DNA of 64,000 nucleotides from Methylobacterium sp. UNC378MF (GTDB taxonomy: Bacteria > Pseudomonadota > Alphaproteobacteria > Rhizobiales > Beijerinckiaceae): positions 62,001 to 126,000 of the forward strand of contig NZ_FMWU01000002.1 of the NCBI RefSeq assembly GCF_900103195.1, given 5' to 3'. Made by a program: the position numbers and the translations under genes. Numbering within the stretch: position 1 is the stretch's first letter; each line of letters opens with the position of its first letter. Below are positions 34,455 to 43,872 of the stretch, in pieces. The notes under the pieces were generated by a model. That model did no database searches, was not told the origin of the DNA, and saw nothing but the letters and a program-made list of their open reading frames with translations.

Positions 34455-35231
34455 TCACGCCCCCGCCCGCATCGACCGGCGCAGCCGCGCCATGCCGGCG
34501 AGCCATCGCTCGGGATCCTCGGCCCGGCGGCGGGCGTATTCGACCACCTGCGGGTGCGGCAGGATCAGGAAGCGCCCTGCCGCCAGCCCGTCGAAGGCGG
34601 CCTCGGCCACGGCCTCCGGCGCCAGGACGCCGTCGCGCGACGCGGCGCTGGCGGCGCCCAGCATGGCGGTGTCGACGCCCTGCGGGCACAGGGCGGCGAC
34701 CCGGATCCCGTCCTCGGCATGGGCGATGGCGAGGTGCTCCAGGAAGGCGAGCGCCGCGTGCTTGGTGGCCGAGTAGGTGGCGCTGCCGATCTGGCTGAGC
34801 AGCCCCGCCGCCGAGACGGTGCCGAGGAACGCGCCCCCGCCCCGGGTGCGCCAGAGTGGGACCAGCACCCGCGCTGCGTGGACATGGCCCATCACGTTCA
34901 CCGCGAAGGCACGCGCCCAGCTCTCCGGATCGGCGGAGGTGGCGAGATCCGGATCGGGGTCGCGCTCCAGGATGCCGGCGTTGGAACAGTACAGGGCGAC
35001 GGGACCGATCTCGGCCTCGATGCGCGCCAGGATTGCGGCGACCGCCGCGGCGTCGCTCACGTCGAGCGCGAAGGCCTGCCCGCCGAGCCCGGCCGCCACG
35101 GCCTCCGCCCCGGCCCCGTCCCGGTCGAGAGCTACGATCGTCGCGCCGCGGGCCTTGGCCGCGACCGCGAGCGCCCGGCCGATCCCCCGGGCGGCCCCCG
35201 TGACGGCGACGACGCGGCCGGCGAGATCCAT
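34455..35231 (-). CDS. Short-chain dehydrogenase/reductase
   Basis: NAD(P)-dependent oxidoreductase of 258 residues with TGAARGIGRALA near residue 13, CSNAGIL at about 83 and the catalytic pair Ser in TVSAAGLLSQ with YSATKHA. The C-terminus LPHPQVVEYARRRAEDPERWL is common in SDRs next to APH-type kinase and acyl-CoA dehydrogenase genes. Its ATG is 5 bases from the upstream kinase stop. The substrate is probably a hydroxyacyl-CoA or alcohol. Confidence 0.88.
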   Translation of the reverse strand: MDLAGRVVAVTGAARGIGRALAVAAKARGATIVALDRDGAGAEAVAAGLGGQAFALDVSDAAAVAAILARIEAEIGPVALYCSNAGILERDPDPDLATSADPESWARAFAVNVMGHVHAARVLVPLWRTRGGGAFLGTVSAAGLLSQIGSATYSATKHAALAFLEHLAIAHAEDGIRVAALCPQGVDTAMLGAASAASRDGVLAPEAVAEAAFDGLAAGRFLILPHPQVVEYARRRAEDPERWLAGMARLRRSMRAGA

Positions 35232-35233
35232 GC

Positions 35234-36288
35234 TCAGGCCCCCGCCCGCTCGGCGAAGCCCCAGGCCGCGGCGGCGAGTTTCGGCACCCGCGCCGCCATG
35301 GCGGCGGCGTGCTCGCTCGCGGCGTTGCCGGCCTTGGCGCGGGCGGCCACACCCTGGAGGATGCCGACCAGCCGGAACAGGTTGTAGGCGAAGTACCAGT
35401 CGAGGTCGGGCAGGGTTTTCCGGTCCGCCGCCCGGCAGTAGAGCGCCACCGCCTCGTCGCGGGTGGGGATGCCCAGAGCCGTCAGGTCGAGGCCGCCGAG
35501 CCCGCTGCGCCCGTCGGCCGGCAGTTCCCACTGCATCAGCAGGTAGCTGAAATCAGCGAGCGGATCGCCGAGCGTCGACAGCTCCCAGTCGAGCACCGCG
35601 CTGACGCCGCCGTCCCTGGAAAAGATCAGGTTGTCGAGGCGGTAATCGCCGTGGACCACGCAGGCGCCCTGCTGCTCGGGCACCGTCCGGGGCAGCCACG
35701 CGATCAGCCGCTCGACATCCTCGAGGCGCCCGTCCTCGGCGGCGCGGTACTGGCGGGTCCAGCGGTCGACCTGCCGGGCGAAGTAGTTGCCGGGCCGGCC
35801 GTAATCGGAGAGCCCCGCCGCCTCCGGGTCGATGGCGTGGAGGCGCGCCAGCGTGGCGATCATGCCGGCATAGTGCCGGTGGCGGGCGTGGCGGTCGAGG
35901 CCCGGCAGCGCTCCGTCCCAGTGCACGGCGCCGTCCACCGCCTCCATCACGTAGAAGGCAGCGCCGATGATCCCGGAGTCTTCGCACAGCGCGAAAGGGC
36001 GCGGCACCGGAAAACCCTCGCCGTAGAGGGCGCCGATCACCCGGAACTCGCGCTCCACCGCGTGCGCGGAGGGCAGGAGCGGGCCGAAGGGTTTTCGGCG
36101 CAGCACGTATGTCTGGGCGGGCGTGTCCAGCCGGTAGGTCGGGTTCGACTGGCCACCGCGGAACTGCTGCACGGTGAGCGGGCCGGAGAAGCCGCGGACG
36201 TGCCCTTCCATCCAGGCGGCGAGTTTCGCCTCGTCGATCCGGTGGCGCGGCTCGACCGGCTTCACGCCGGAGAAGACATCGGCGTCGC

Positions 36289-36292
<4 letters not shown>
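35234..36292 (-). CDS. APH-type phosphotransferase of the ACAD10/11-LvaA kind
   Basis: Predicted kinase of 352 residues with the aminoglycoside phosphotransferase fold. Visible motifs: [10 protein letters not shown] (phosphate loop region), YVLRRKP (Lys), [13 protein letters not shown] (catalytic loop with Asp) and [16 protein letters not shown] (metal-binding Asp). It overlaps the acyl-CoA dehydrogenase gene by 4 bases. In the levulinate pathway LvaA phosphorylates 4-hydroxyacyl-CoA before an ACAD-like partner removes the phosphate; animal ACAD10/11 fuse the two domains. A similar job here is inference. It is not an antibiotic-resistance gene. Confidence 0.85.
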
Positions 36293-37560
<1,268 letters not shown>

Positions 37561-37580
37561 ATCCGTCGCTGCGGGCTTCT

Positions 37581-37689
37581 CTCCTCCCCCTTGCGGGGAG
37601 GAGTTGGAGGTGGGGGTGGCGCAGAATGAGGCGTTGCGGTGCCTTCTGGACCACCCCCACCCCTAGCCCCTCCCCGCGAGGGGGAGGGG
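37581..37689. repeat. Dispersed palindromic repeat, family A, copy 2
   Basis: CTCCTCCCCCTTGCGGGGAG at the left end matches CCCCTCCCCGCGAGGGGGAG at the right in inverted orientation, with inner AGGTGGGGGTGG against CCACCCCCACCCC. This is the same architecture as 11740-11849. It lies between the ABC ATPase and acyl-CoA dehydrogenase genes. Confidence 0.75.
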
Positions 37690-37701
37690 GAAAATCAGCC
37701 C

Positions 37702-39207
37702 TCACAGATAGGCCGATCCCATCTCGCTGGCGAAACGCTGCGGCGGGCCTTCCCAGACGATCCGGGCCTGTTCCAGCACGTAGACCCGGTCGGCGTGGGG
37801 GAGCGCGAAGGTGACGTTCTGCTCGCCGAGCAGGACCGTGATCGGCGTCGTCTGGCGCAGCTTCTCCAAGGCCTTCGACAGCAGCTCCAGGATTACCGGG
37901 GCGAGGCCGAGCGTCGGCTCGTCGAGGATCAGGAGGCGCGGGCGCATCATCAGTGCCCGGGCGATGGTCAGCATCTGCTGCTCGCCGCCCGAGAGGGTGC
38001 GGGCGCTCTGCGTCTCGCGGTCCTTGAGGATCGGGAACAGCTCGTAGAGCCAGTCGCGCTGCCTGGCGCTCTCGGCCTTCGGGAAATGCTGGCCGCCGAG
38101 GTCGAGGTTCTCGCGCACGCTGAGGTCGCCGAACAGTTCGCGGGTCTCGGGCACCTGGACGATGCCGGCCCGGGCGATGGCGGCGGGCTTCATCCGCGAG
38201 AGATCCTGGCCGGCGAACCGGATCGTGCCGGTATGCGGCACGAGACCCGAGATGGCGTTGAACAGCGTGGTCTTGCCGGCACCGTTCAGGCCCACCACCG
38301 AGACGAACTCGCCCTCGTGGACGTGGATCGAGGCGGCGCGCAGGGCCTGCGCCTTGCCGTAGAGCACGTCGACGCCCTCGACGGTGAGCAGCGAATCCGG
38401 CTTGAACGCCGCCTCGGGCCGGGCCGCCGTCTCGATGCTGCCGCCGAGATAGACCCGGCGCACGGTCGGGTCGGCCATCACGGACTCGGCCGAGCCCTCG
38501 GCGATGCGCTCGCCGAGATACATGGCGAACACCCGGTCCACGAGGGCCGAGACGCTCTTCACGTTGTGGTCGACGAGGAGCACCGCCTTGCCCTCGTCGC
38601 GAAAGCCGCGGATCAGCTCGGAGAAGGCGCCGACCTCGCCGCCGGTCAGCCCGGCGAAGGGCTCGTCGACCAGCACCACCCGGGGATCGCGGGCGATGGC
38701 CTTGGCGAGCTCCAGCCGGCGGAGATCCGCGAAGGGCAGGGTGCCGGGGCGCCGGTCGACGACCGCGCCCAGGCCGACGCGCTCGGCGATTTCTCTCGCG
38801 CGCCGCGCCACGTGGGGGTCGGCCGCCAGCCGGATCAGGCTGTCGGGCAGGAGCGCGAGGCTGATGTTCTCCAGCACGGTCTGCCGCTGGAGCGGCCGCG
38901 CGTGCTGGAACACGAGGCCGATGCCGGAGCGCGCCACCCGGTGAGCCGGCATCCCGCCGATCTCGGCGCCGTCGAGGCGGATCGAGCCGGCGCTCGGCCG
39001 TTCCAGCCCCATGATCAGCTTCATCACGGTCGACTTGCCCGAGCCGTTCGGGCCGATCAGGCCGAGGATCTCGCCGGGCCGCAGGTCGAGGTCGATCTCC
39101 TTGACGGCGACGAGGCCGCCGTAGCGCTTGGTCAGGCCGCGCACGGTGAGGCAGGGCTCGGCCAGGACGGGCGACACGGCCGGCGGGGGCGCCACGGCGA
39201 CGGTCAT
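37702..39207 (-). CDS. Fused branched-chain-type ABC transporter ATPases (LivG-LivF fusion)
   Basis: A single 501-residue protein carrying two ABC ATPase domains. The first (about 20-250, LivG-like) has Walker A GPNGSGKST, Walker B VVLVDEPFAGL and a degenerate signature LPFADLRRLELAKA instead of LSGGQ. The second (about 270-500, LivF-like) has Walker A GLNGAGKTT, a canonical LSGGEQQMLTIARAL and Walker B LLILDEPTLGL. In most bacteria these are separate genes. It overlaps the upstream permease gene by 4 bases. It powers uptake with the two permeases and binding protein upstream. Confidence 0.92.
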   Translation of the reverse strand: MTVAVAPPPAVSPVLAEPCLTVRGLTKRYGGLVAVKEIDLDLRPGEILGLIGPNGSGKSTVMKLIMGLERPSAGSIRLDGAEIGGMPAHRVARSGIGLVFQHARPLQRQTVLENISLALLPDSLIRLAADPHVARRAREIAERVGLGAVVDRRPGTLPFADLRRLELAKAIARDPRVVLVDEPFAGLTGGEVGAFSELIRGFRDEGKAVLLVDHNVKSVSALVDRVFAMYLGERIAEGSAESVMADPTVRRVYLGGSIETAARPEAAFKPDSLLTVEGVDVLYGKAQALRAASIHVHEGEFVSVVGLNGAGKTTLFNAISGLVPHTGTIRFAGQDLSRMKPAAIARAGIVQVPETRELFGDLSVRENLDLGGQHFPKAESARQRDWLYELFPILKDRETQSARTLSGGEQQMLTIARALMMRPRLLILDEPTLGLAPVILELLSKALEKLRQTTPITVLLGEQNVTFALPHADRVYVLEQARIVWEGPPQRFASEMGSAYL

Positions 39208-40124
39208 CGGGCTCTCCGGAGCGATCCGAGGCCGAGCAGCCCCGAGGGCACGAATAGGATCACCAGCAGAGCCACCGCCGAGACCACGAAGGTCGAGAGG
39301 CCGCCGAGCGGCCGCAGCAGCTCGCCCGCCGCGATCAGGAACACGGCGCCAAGCGCCGCGCCCACGATGGTGCGCCGTCCGCCGAGCACCGCCGCGATGA
39401 TCACCTGCACGCCCACCGACGTGTTGATCAGCGTGCCGACCGAGGCGGTGCCCATGTAGAAGACCACCAGCCCGCCCGCGAGGCCCGAGAAGGCGGCGCT
39501 GACCGCGAAGGCCGCGAGCTTGTGCTTGGCGACGTTGAAGCCGAGCGCCCCGGTCACCACCGGGTCCTGGCCGGCGGCCTGGAGGATCAGCCCCGCGGGC
39601 GAGCGGGCGATGGCGGTGAGGATCAGGCCCGAGACCGCCATGAAGCCGAGCGCCAGCCAGTAATTGGTGTCGGCGTCGATCGAGATGACGTCGGGCACGG
39701 TCAGGCCGATCTCGCCGCCGGTGAGGCCGGAGAAGACCACGATCATGTTCTGCAGGAGCAACACCGCCACCAGGGTGATCAGGCCGAAATAGGGTCCGCG
39801 CACCTTCAGCGCCGGCAGCGCCAAAGCGAGGCCGCCGACCACGGCGAGCACGGTCCCGGCCGCGAGGCAGTAGGGGATCGGCAGTTCGTAGCGGTTGTTG
39901 AGGATGCCGGCGCCGTAGGCCCCGAGGCCGATCAGGAAGGTCGGGCCGAAATTCACCTCGCCGGCGAAGCCGAAGAGCAGGTCCCAGGCCATCGAGAACA
40001 CGCCGAAATAGTAGGCGATGGTGAGCAGGCCGAGGATGTAGCCGGAGACATACCAGGGGAGGGTGGCGGCCAGCGCGACGGCGAGGATCGCGATCCAGAA
40101 GCCGGGGGTGGTGAGGAGCTTCAT
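39204..40124 (-). CDS. Branched-chain-type ABC transporter permease (LivM-like)
   Basis: Inner-membrane permease of 306 residues with about nine hydrophobic segments and the LivM-type motif DLLFGFAGEVNFGPTFLIGLGAY. A coupling-helix region around GFNVAKHKLAAFAVSA would contact the ATPase. The substrate class is amino acids or small carboxylates; the nearby acyl-CoA genes favour a carboxylic acid. Confidence 0.9.
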   Translation of the reverse strand: MKLLTTPGFWIAILAVALAATLPWYVSGYILGLLTIAYYFGVFSMAWDLLFGFAGEVNFGPTFLIGLGAYGAGILNNRYELPIPYCLAAGTVLAVVGGLALALPALKVRGPYFGLITLVAVLLLQNMIVVFSGLTGGEIGLTVPDVISIDADTNYWLALGFMAVSGLILTAIARSPAGLILQAAGQDPVVTGALGFNVAKHKLAAFAVSAAFSGLAGGLVVFYMGTASVGTLINTSVGVQVIIAAVLGGRRTIVGAALGAVFLIAAGELLRPLGGLSTFVVSAVALLVILFVPSGLLGLGSLRRAR

Positions 40125-40148
40125 GATTGCTCGCTGCGGGCGGGACTT

Positions 40149-40308
40149 TCCCTCCCCCCTCTGCGGGGGAGGGTACCGGATTCACACTTCTGGGTCTGAG
40201 AGTAACACTCTGAAAAAAGAGCGCTTTCCCCTCCCCCTTGCGGGGAGGAGAGAGCCCAGCGACCAGCGATGCGTGAATATCCTCCCCCGCAAAGGGGGGA
40301 GGGAGAGA
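40149..40308. repeat. Two palindromic repeats, family A, between the permease genes
   Basis: First palindrome: CCCTCCCCC-TCTG-CGGGGGAGGG at 40151-40174. Second: TTCCCCTCCCCCTTGCGGGG at about 40226-40246, answered by CCTCCCCCGCAAAGGGGGGAGG at 40281-40302. Between them is an AT-richer stretch with CTCTGAAAAAAGAG. The pair interrupts what is otherwise a tightly packed transporter operon. Confidence 0.65.
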
Positions 40309-40338
40309 CGCGGCGCGGGCCAGCCAGGAAAACAGCCA

Positions 40339-41214
40339 TCACCGCCGCCCCAGCAGGCCCTGCGGGCGCAGGTACATGACGGCGACCAGCAGCAGCAGCG
40401 CCGGGATCACCCGGTAGGCCGGGGAGATCAGGTAGGCGGTGGCCGTCTCCAGATACCCCACCACGTAGGCCGCGATCAGCGAGCCGGTGACGCTGCCCAA
40501 CCCCCCCAGCACCACGATCGAGAAGGCGCTCGCGGTGAGCGGCCCCACCGAGTAGGACGAGACGCCCAGGAACATGCCGAGCAGCACCCCGGCGATGCCG
40601 GCGAGCAGGCCGTAGATCGCCCAAACCGCCACGTAGATCTTCGCCATGTCGTGGCCGAGCAGCGTGACGCCGCGCGGGTTCATGGAGGCGGCGAGCAGGA
40701 CCTTGCCGGCCCGCGCCCGGTTCACGAACAGCCAGAGCAGCCCGATCACCACCCAGCAGATCAGCGCGGTGAAGAGCTCGTTCTTCGGCGTGCGGACGCC
40801 CGCGATCTCGACCACGCCCTCGATGAGCGGCAGCACGGTCTTCGGATTGTCGGTGAAGAAGTAGGCCACCAGCTCCTGGATCATGATCCCCCAGAGCAGC
40901 GTGCCGGTGAGCACGAAGATTTCTTTCTCTTCTCGCGGGATCGCCCGGCTGCGCTCGATCGGCGCCACGACGGCGAAATAGGTGACGAGGGCGCCCGCGA
41001 GCCCGCACAGCACGCCGATCGCCGCGCCCGCGTAGGAGCCGAGGCCGAACAAAGCCGAGGCCGCCCAGGCCGCCACCGCGGCCATGACCATCAGGGCGCC
41101 GTGCGTCAGGTTGAGGACGCCCGAGACCCCGAAGATCAGGGTGAAGCCCATCGCGCCGAGCGCGTAGAGGGCCGAGATCGCGAAACCGTCGACGAGGATC
41201 TGGAGACCGATCAC
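40339..41214 (-). CDS. Branched-chain-type ABC transporter permease (LivH-like)
   Basis: Inner-membrane permease of 291 residues, about eight hydrophobic segments, with LivH signatures GLQILVDGFAISALYALGAMGFTLIFG and GVLNLTHGALMV near the N-terminus and GLGSVTGSLIAAYVVGYLE near the C-terminus. It partners the LivM-like protein. It is separated from the downstream permease by a repeat-filled gap and from the upstream binding-protein gene by 18 bases. Confidence 0.9.
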   Translation of the reverse strand: MIGLQILVDGFAISALYALGAMGFTLIFGVSGVLNLTHGALMVMAAVAAWAASALFGLGSYAGAAIGVLCGLAGALVTYFAVVAPIERSRAIPREEKEIFVLTGTLLWGIMIQELVAYFFTDNPKTVLPLIEGVVEIAGVRTPKNELFTALICWVVIGLLWLFVNRARAGKVLLAASMNPRGVTLLGHDMAKIYVAVWAIYGLLAGIAGVLLGMFLGVSSYSVGPLTASAFSIVVLGGLGSVTGSLIAAYVVGYLETATAYLISPAYRVIPALLLLVAVMYLRPQGLLGRR

Positions 41215-41232
41215 CGCGCTCTCCCCGCCCGC

Positions 41233-42492
41233 CTACTGGACCGCCGGCTTGACCGCAGGGGGCAGGATCATGGCCCCGTTGGCGGTCGCGGCCGGCCAGA
41301 TCGCGACCTGCTTGCCGTTCTGCCACTGCCCGAGCACGCTGGTCATCAGGCCGGGCCCGTACTGGATCGAGTGGGTGAACGGGTCGTCCTTGCCGTAGAA
41401 CTTGAGATGCCCGACCGTGCCGACGTAGTCGGTCTTCTCCAGGGCCTCGACGAGCTTGTCGGCCTCCGTGGAGCCGGCCCGCTTGATCGCCTCGGCGGTG
41501 TAGTAGACGGCATCGTACGCCATGTAGCCCGCGTAGGAGGGCGCGCCGCCGAAGCGCTTGGTGAAGGCGTCGGCGAACGGAATCGTCTTCTCGGTGAGCG
41601 CCACGCCCGGCAGCGCCACGCTGTCGAACAGCACGCCCTGCGTCCCGCCGTTGGTGTTGGCCCAGAAGGTCGAGGAGGTCGCCTGACCGCTGATGCCGGT
41701 CATGGCGATCGGCACCTGCTGGTTCTGCCACTGCACAGTCGGCTGCACGCCGACATGGGCGATGCCGGTGACGATCAGGTCGGGCTTGGCCGCCTCGATC
41801 TTGTTGTAGATCGGCGTGAAGTCGCCCGTGTCCGGCGAGAAGCGGACATGCTCCACCACCTTGAGCCCGGATTTCGGCAGGCATTCCTGGTAGGCGGCGT
41901 CCAGCGGCCGGGTCCAGGCGGCGTCCTCGCTCATGATCGCGGCGGTCTTGGCCTTGAGCCTCTCGACCAGCACCTCCTTGGCCGAATCGCAGACCGCCTG
42001 CGCCAGGGCGTGCGAGGTCAGGTAGCCGTGGAAGGTGTACTTGTTGCGGGCGTAGTCCTTGTGGACTGCGACGCTGATCTCGTTCGAAGCCGCGCCCGGC
42101 GTGATCATCGGCGTCTTGAGCCGGGCCGCCCAGGGCATCAGCGCCAGCACGACCTCCGAGATGTAGCTGGCGATGACGAAGTTGACCTTGTCCTCGGAGA
42201 CCGCCCGCTGGAAGGCGCGGACCGCGTCGGAGGCGGAGGACTTGTCGTCATAGGTGACGACCTGGATCTGGCGCCCTTCGATGCCGCCCTTGGCGTTGAT
42301 CTCGTCGGCGGCGAGCTGCACCGCCTGGGGGATCGAGGCCCCGGCCACCGACTGCGCCTCGGCGATCACCCCGATCCTGATCGGATCCGCGGCTCGCACG
42401 GGCCCGGCGGCGACCAGCCCCGCCGCGACCAGCGCGGGCAGCGCGCGCCGAATCGGCGCAATCCGGGCGGCGGCGCGCACGGTCTCGGACAT
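41233..42492 (-). CDS. Branched-chain-type ABC transporter substrate-binding protein
   Basis: Periplasmic binding protein of 419 residues with a signal peptide (about 1-35, ending GPVRA). The mature part starts ADPIRIGVIAEAQSVAGASIPQ and has the Leu/Ile/Val-binding fold (DEINAKGGIEGR, FVIASYISEVVLALMPWA, TYDDKSSASD). The ligand cannot be read from the sequence. It is the first gene of the minus-strand transporter and catabolic locus; a possible promoter with TATAAA on the minus strand lies 29-34 bases upstream. Confidence 0.9.
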   Translation of the reverse strand: MSETVRAAARIAPIRRALPALVAAGLVAAGPVRAADPIRIGVIAEAQSVAGASIPQAVQLAADEINAKGGIEGRQIQVVTYDDKSSASDAVRAFQRAVSEDKVNFVIASYISEVVLALMPWAARLKTPMITPGAASNEISVAVHKDYARNKYTFHGYLTSHALAQAVCDSAKEVLVERLKAKTAAIMSEDAAWTRPLDAAYQECLPKSGLKVVEHVRFSPDTGDFTPIYNKIEAAKPDLIVTGIAHVGVQPTVQWQNQQVPIAMTGISGQATSSTFWANTNGGTQGVLFDSVALPGVALTEKTIPFADAFTKRFGGAPSYAGYMAYDAVYYTAEAIKRAGSTEADKLVEALEKTDYVGTVGHLKFYGKDDPFTHSIQYGPGLMTSVLGQWQNGKQVAIWPAATANGAMILPPAVKPAVQ

Positions 42493-42817
42493 CGGCGTTC
42501 CCTCATCCCAATGCCCGAATTTTATATTCGCGGGCTTGGCACGAACTGTACCCGCGCTCCGACGGATCACAAGGGGCCGATCGGGACCGGCCGGTGACGT
42601 TTGCACGGAGTCGTTTTCCCCCTGGACTATCGCCGCGCGCCACAGCGTCCTAGTCTCGCAGCGGCCCTGCGATGCGCGGGCCCAGTGGCCTCGAAGAAGG
42701 GCACGGTCTGGTGAGGAACGCACGCTCGGCCGCGGCCGGGGTTCGCCCCGGACCGCGGCCCTGGAGCCGCAGGAAGCGACCCGCTCCGCGGCCGGCACGG
42801 GCAGGGGAACCACAGGC
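42493..42817. promoter_or_regulatory. Divergent control region, transporter operon and cyclase-family gene
   Basis: This 325-base gap separates divergent genes. A palindrome CGAAT-TTTAT-ATTCG at 42516-42530 includes TATAAA on the minus strand (42521-42526), a candidate -10 box for the binding-protein gene. On the plus strand TTGCAC at 42601-42606 with GACTAT at 42625-42630 is a weak promoter candidate for the cyclase gene. No regulator gene is adjacent. Confidence 0.4.
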
Positions 42818-43843
42818 ATGACCCTGCGCTGGACGCGGCGGCCCGAGGGCTCGACCTGGGGGGATTTCGGCCCCGACGACGAGCTGGGGCGCCTGAACCT
42901 GCTCACCCCCGAAAAGGTGCTGCAGGGCGTCGCCGAGGTGCGCGAAGGGCTCACCTTCTGCCTCAGCCTGCCGCTGGACCTGCCGGGCGGAAACGTCCTG
43001 AACCCGCGTCGCCACCCGCCGCAGATCACCCCGACCCGCCGCGCCGACGGCCGGCCGAACATGAACTTCCCGGTCTGCGAGGAGGTCGACGGCGCCACCG
43101 ACGTGGTCTGCGACGACCGGGCGCTGATCCACCTGCAATACTCGACGCAGTGGGACTCGCTCGCGCATGTCGGCTCGCTGTTCGACGCGGACGGCACTGG
43201 GGCGGCGCCGACCTTCTACAACGGCTTCCGCGGCGGCCGGGATATCGTCGGGCCGAGCGCCCCGGAGGCGGCGGACCAGCCGTCCCGGGCGAAGCGCCTC
43301 GGGATCGAGCGCCTCGCCGAGACCGGCATGCAGGGCCGGGCCGTGATGATCGACCTGCGCGCCCATCTCGGCGACGCCAAGACCAAGGTGGGCTACGACC
43401 AGCTCGCCCGGATCCTGGAGGCCGACGGCGTCGTGGTGGAGCCCGGGGACATGGTCTGCCTGCACACGGGTTTCGCCGAGCGGCTGATCGCCATGGGCGG
43501 CGAGCCGGACCCGAAGCTCGTCCACAACCTCTGCGCCGGGCTCGACGGGCGCGATCCGCGCCTCCTCGACTGGATCACACGCTCCGGCCTGTGCGCGCTG
43601 ATCGCCGACAATTACGCGGTGGAGGCCTACCCGGCGGGCCCTGGCCCCGCCTGCTGCGCGACGCTGCCGCTCCACGAGCACTGCCTGTTCAAGCTCGGGG
43701 TCAATCTCGGCGAGCTGTGGCACCTGACGCCGCTCGCCGACTGGCTGCGGGCCCGCGGCCGCAGCCGCTTCCTGCTCACCGCCCCGCCGCTGCGCCTGCC
43801 CGGCGCGGTCGGCTCGCCGACGACGCCGATCGCGACGGTGTGA
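42818..43843 (+). CDS. Cyclase family (kynurenine formamidase-like) metal-dependent hydrolase
   Basis: Member of the PF04199 cyclase family, 341 residues. The signature region reads HLQYSTQWDSLAHVGS, where the first His of the usual HxGTHxDxxxH is replaced as in one large subgroup of the family. Metal-binding and core residues follow in VMIDLRAHLG and GDMVCLHTGF. Members hydrolyse cyclic amides, lactones or formamides; the substrate here is not known. It diverges from the uptake and acyl-CoA operon and may act on a related compound. Confidence 0.8.
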   Translation: MTLRWTRRPEGSTWGDFGPDDELGRLNLLTPEKVLQGVAEVREGLTFCLSLPLDLPGGNVLNPRRHPPQITPTRRADGRPNMNFPVCEEVDGATDVVCDDRALIHLQYSTQWDSLAHVGSLFDADGTGAAPTFYNGFRGGRDIVGPSAPEAADQPSRAKRLGIERLAETGMQGRAVMIDLRAHLGDAKTKVGYDQLARILEADGVVVEPGDMVCLHTGFAERLIAMGGEPDPKLVHNLCAGLDGRDPRLLDWITRSGLCALIADNYAVEAYPAGPGPACCATLPLHEHCLFKLGVNLGELWHLTPLADWLRARGRSRFLLTAPPLRLPGAVGSPTTPIATV

Positions 43844-43872
43844 GAGCCGCGGCGGCCTGGAAGCCGCCGGGA

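Noticed and set aside
40149..40308. CRISPR array in the GC-rich repeats
   Set aside because: There are only two palindromes of unequal length, no regular spacers and no cas genes nearby.
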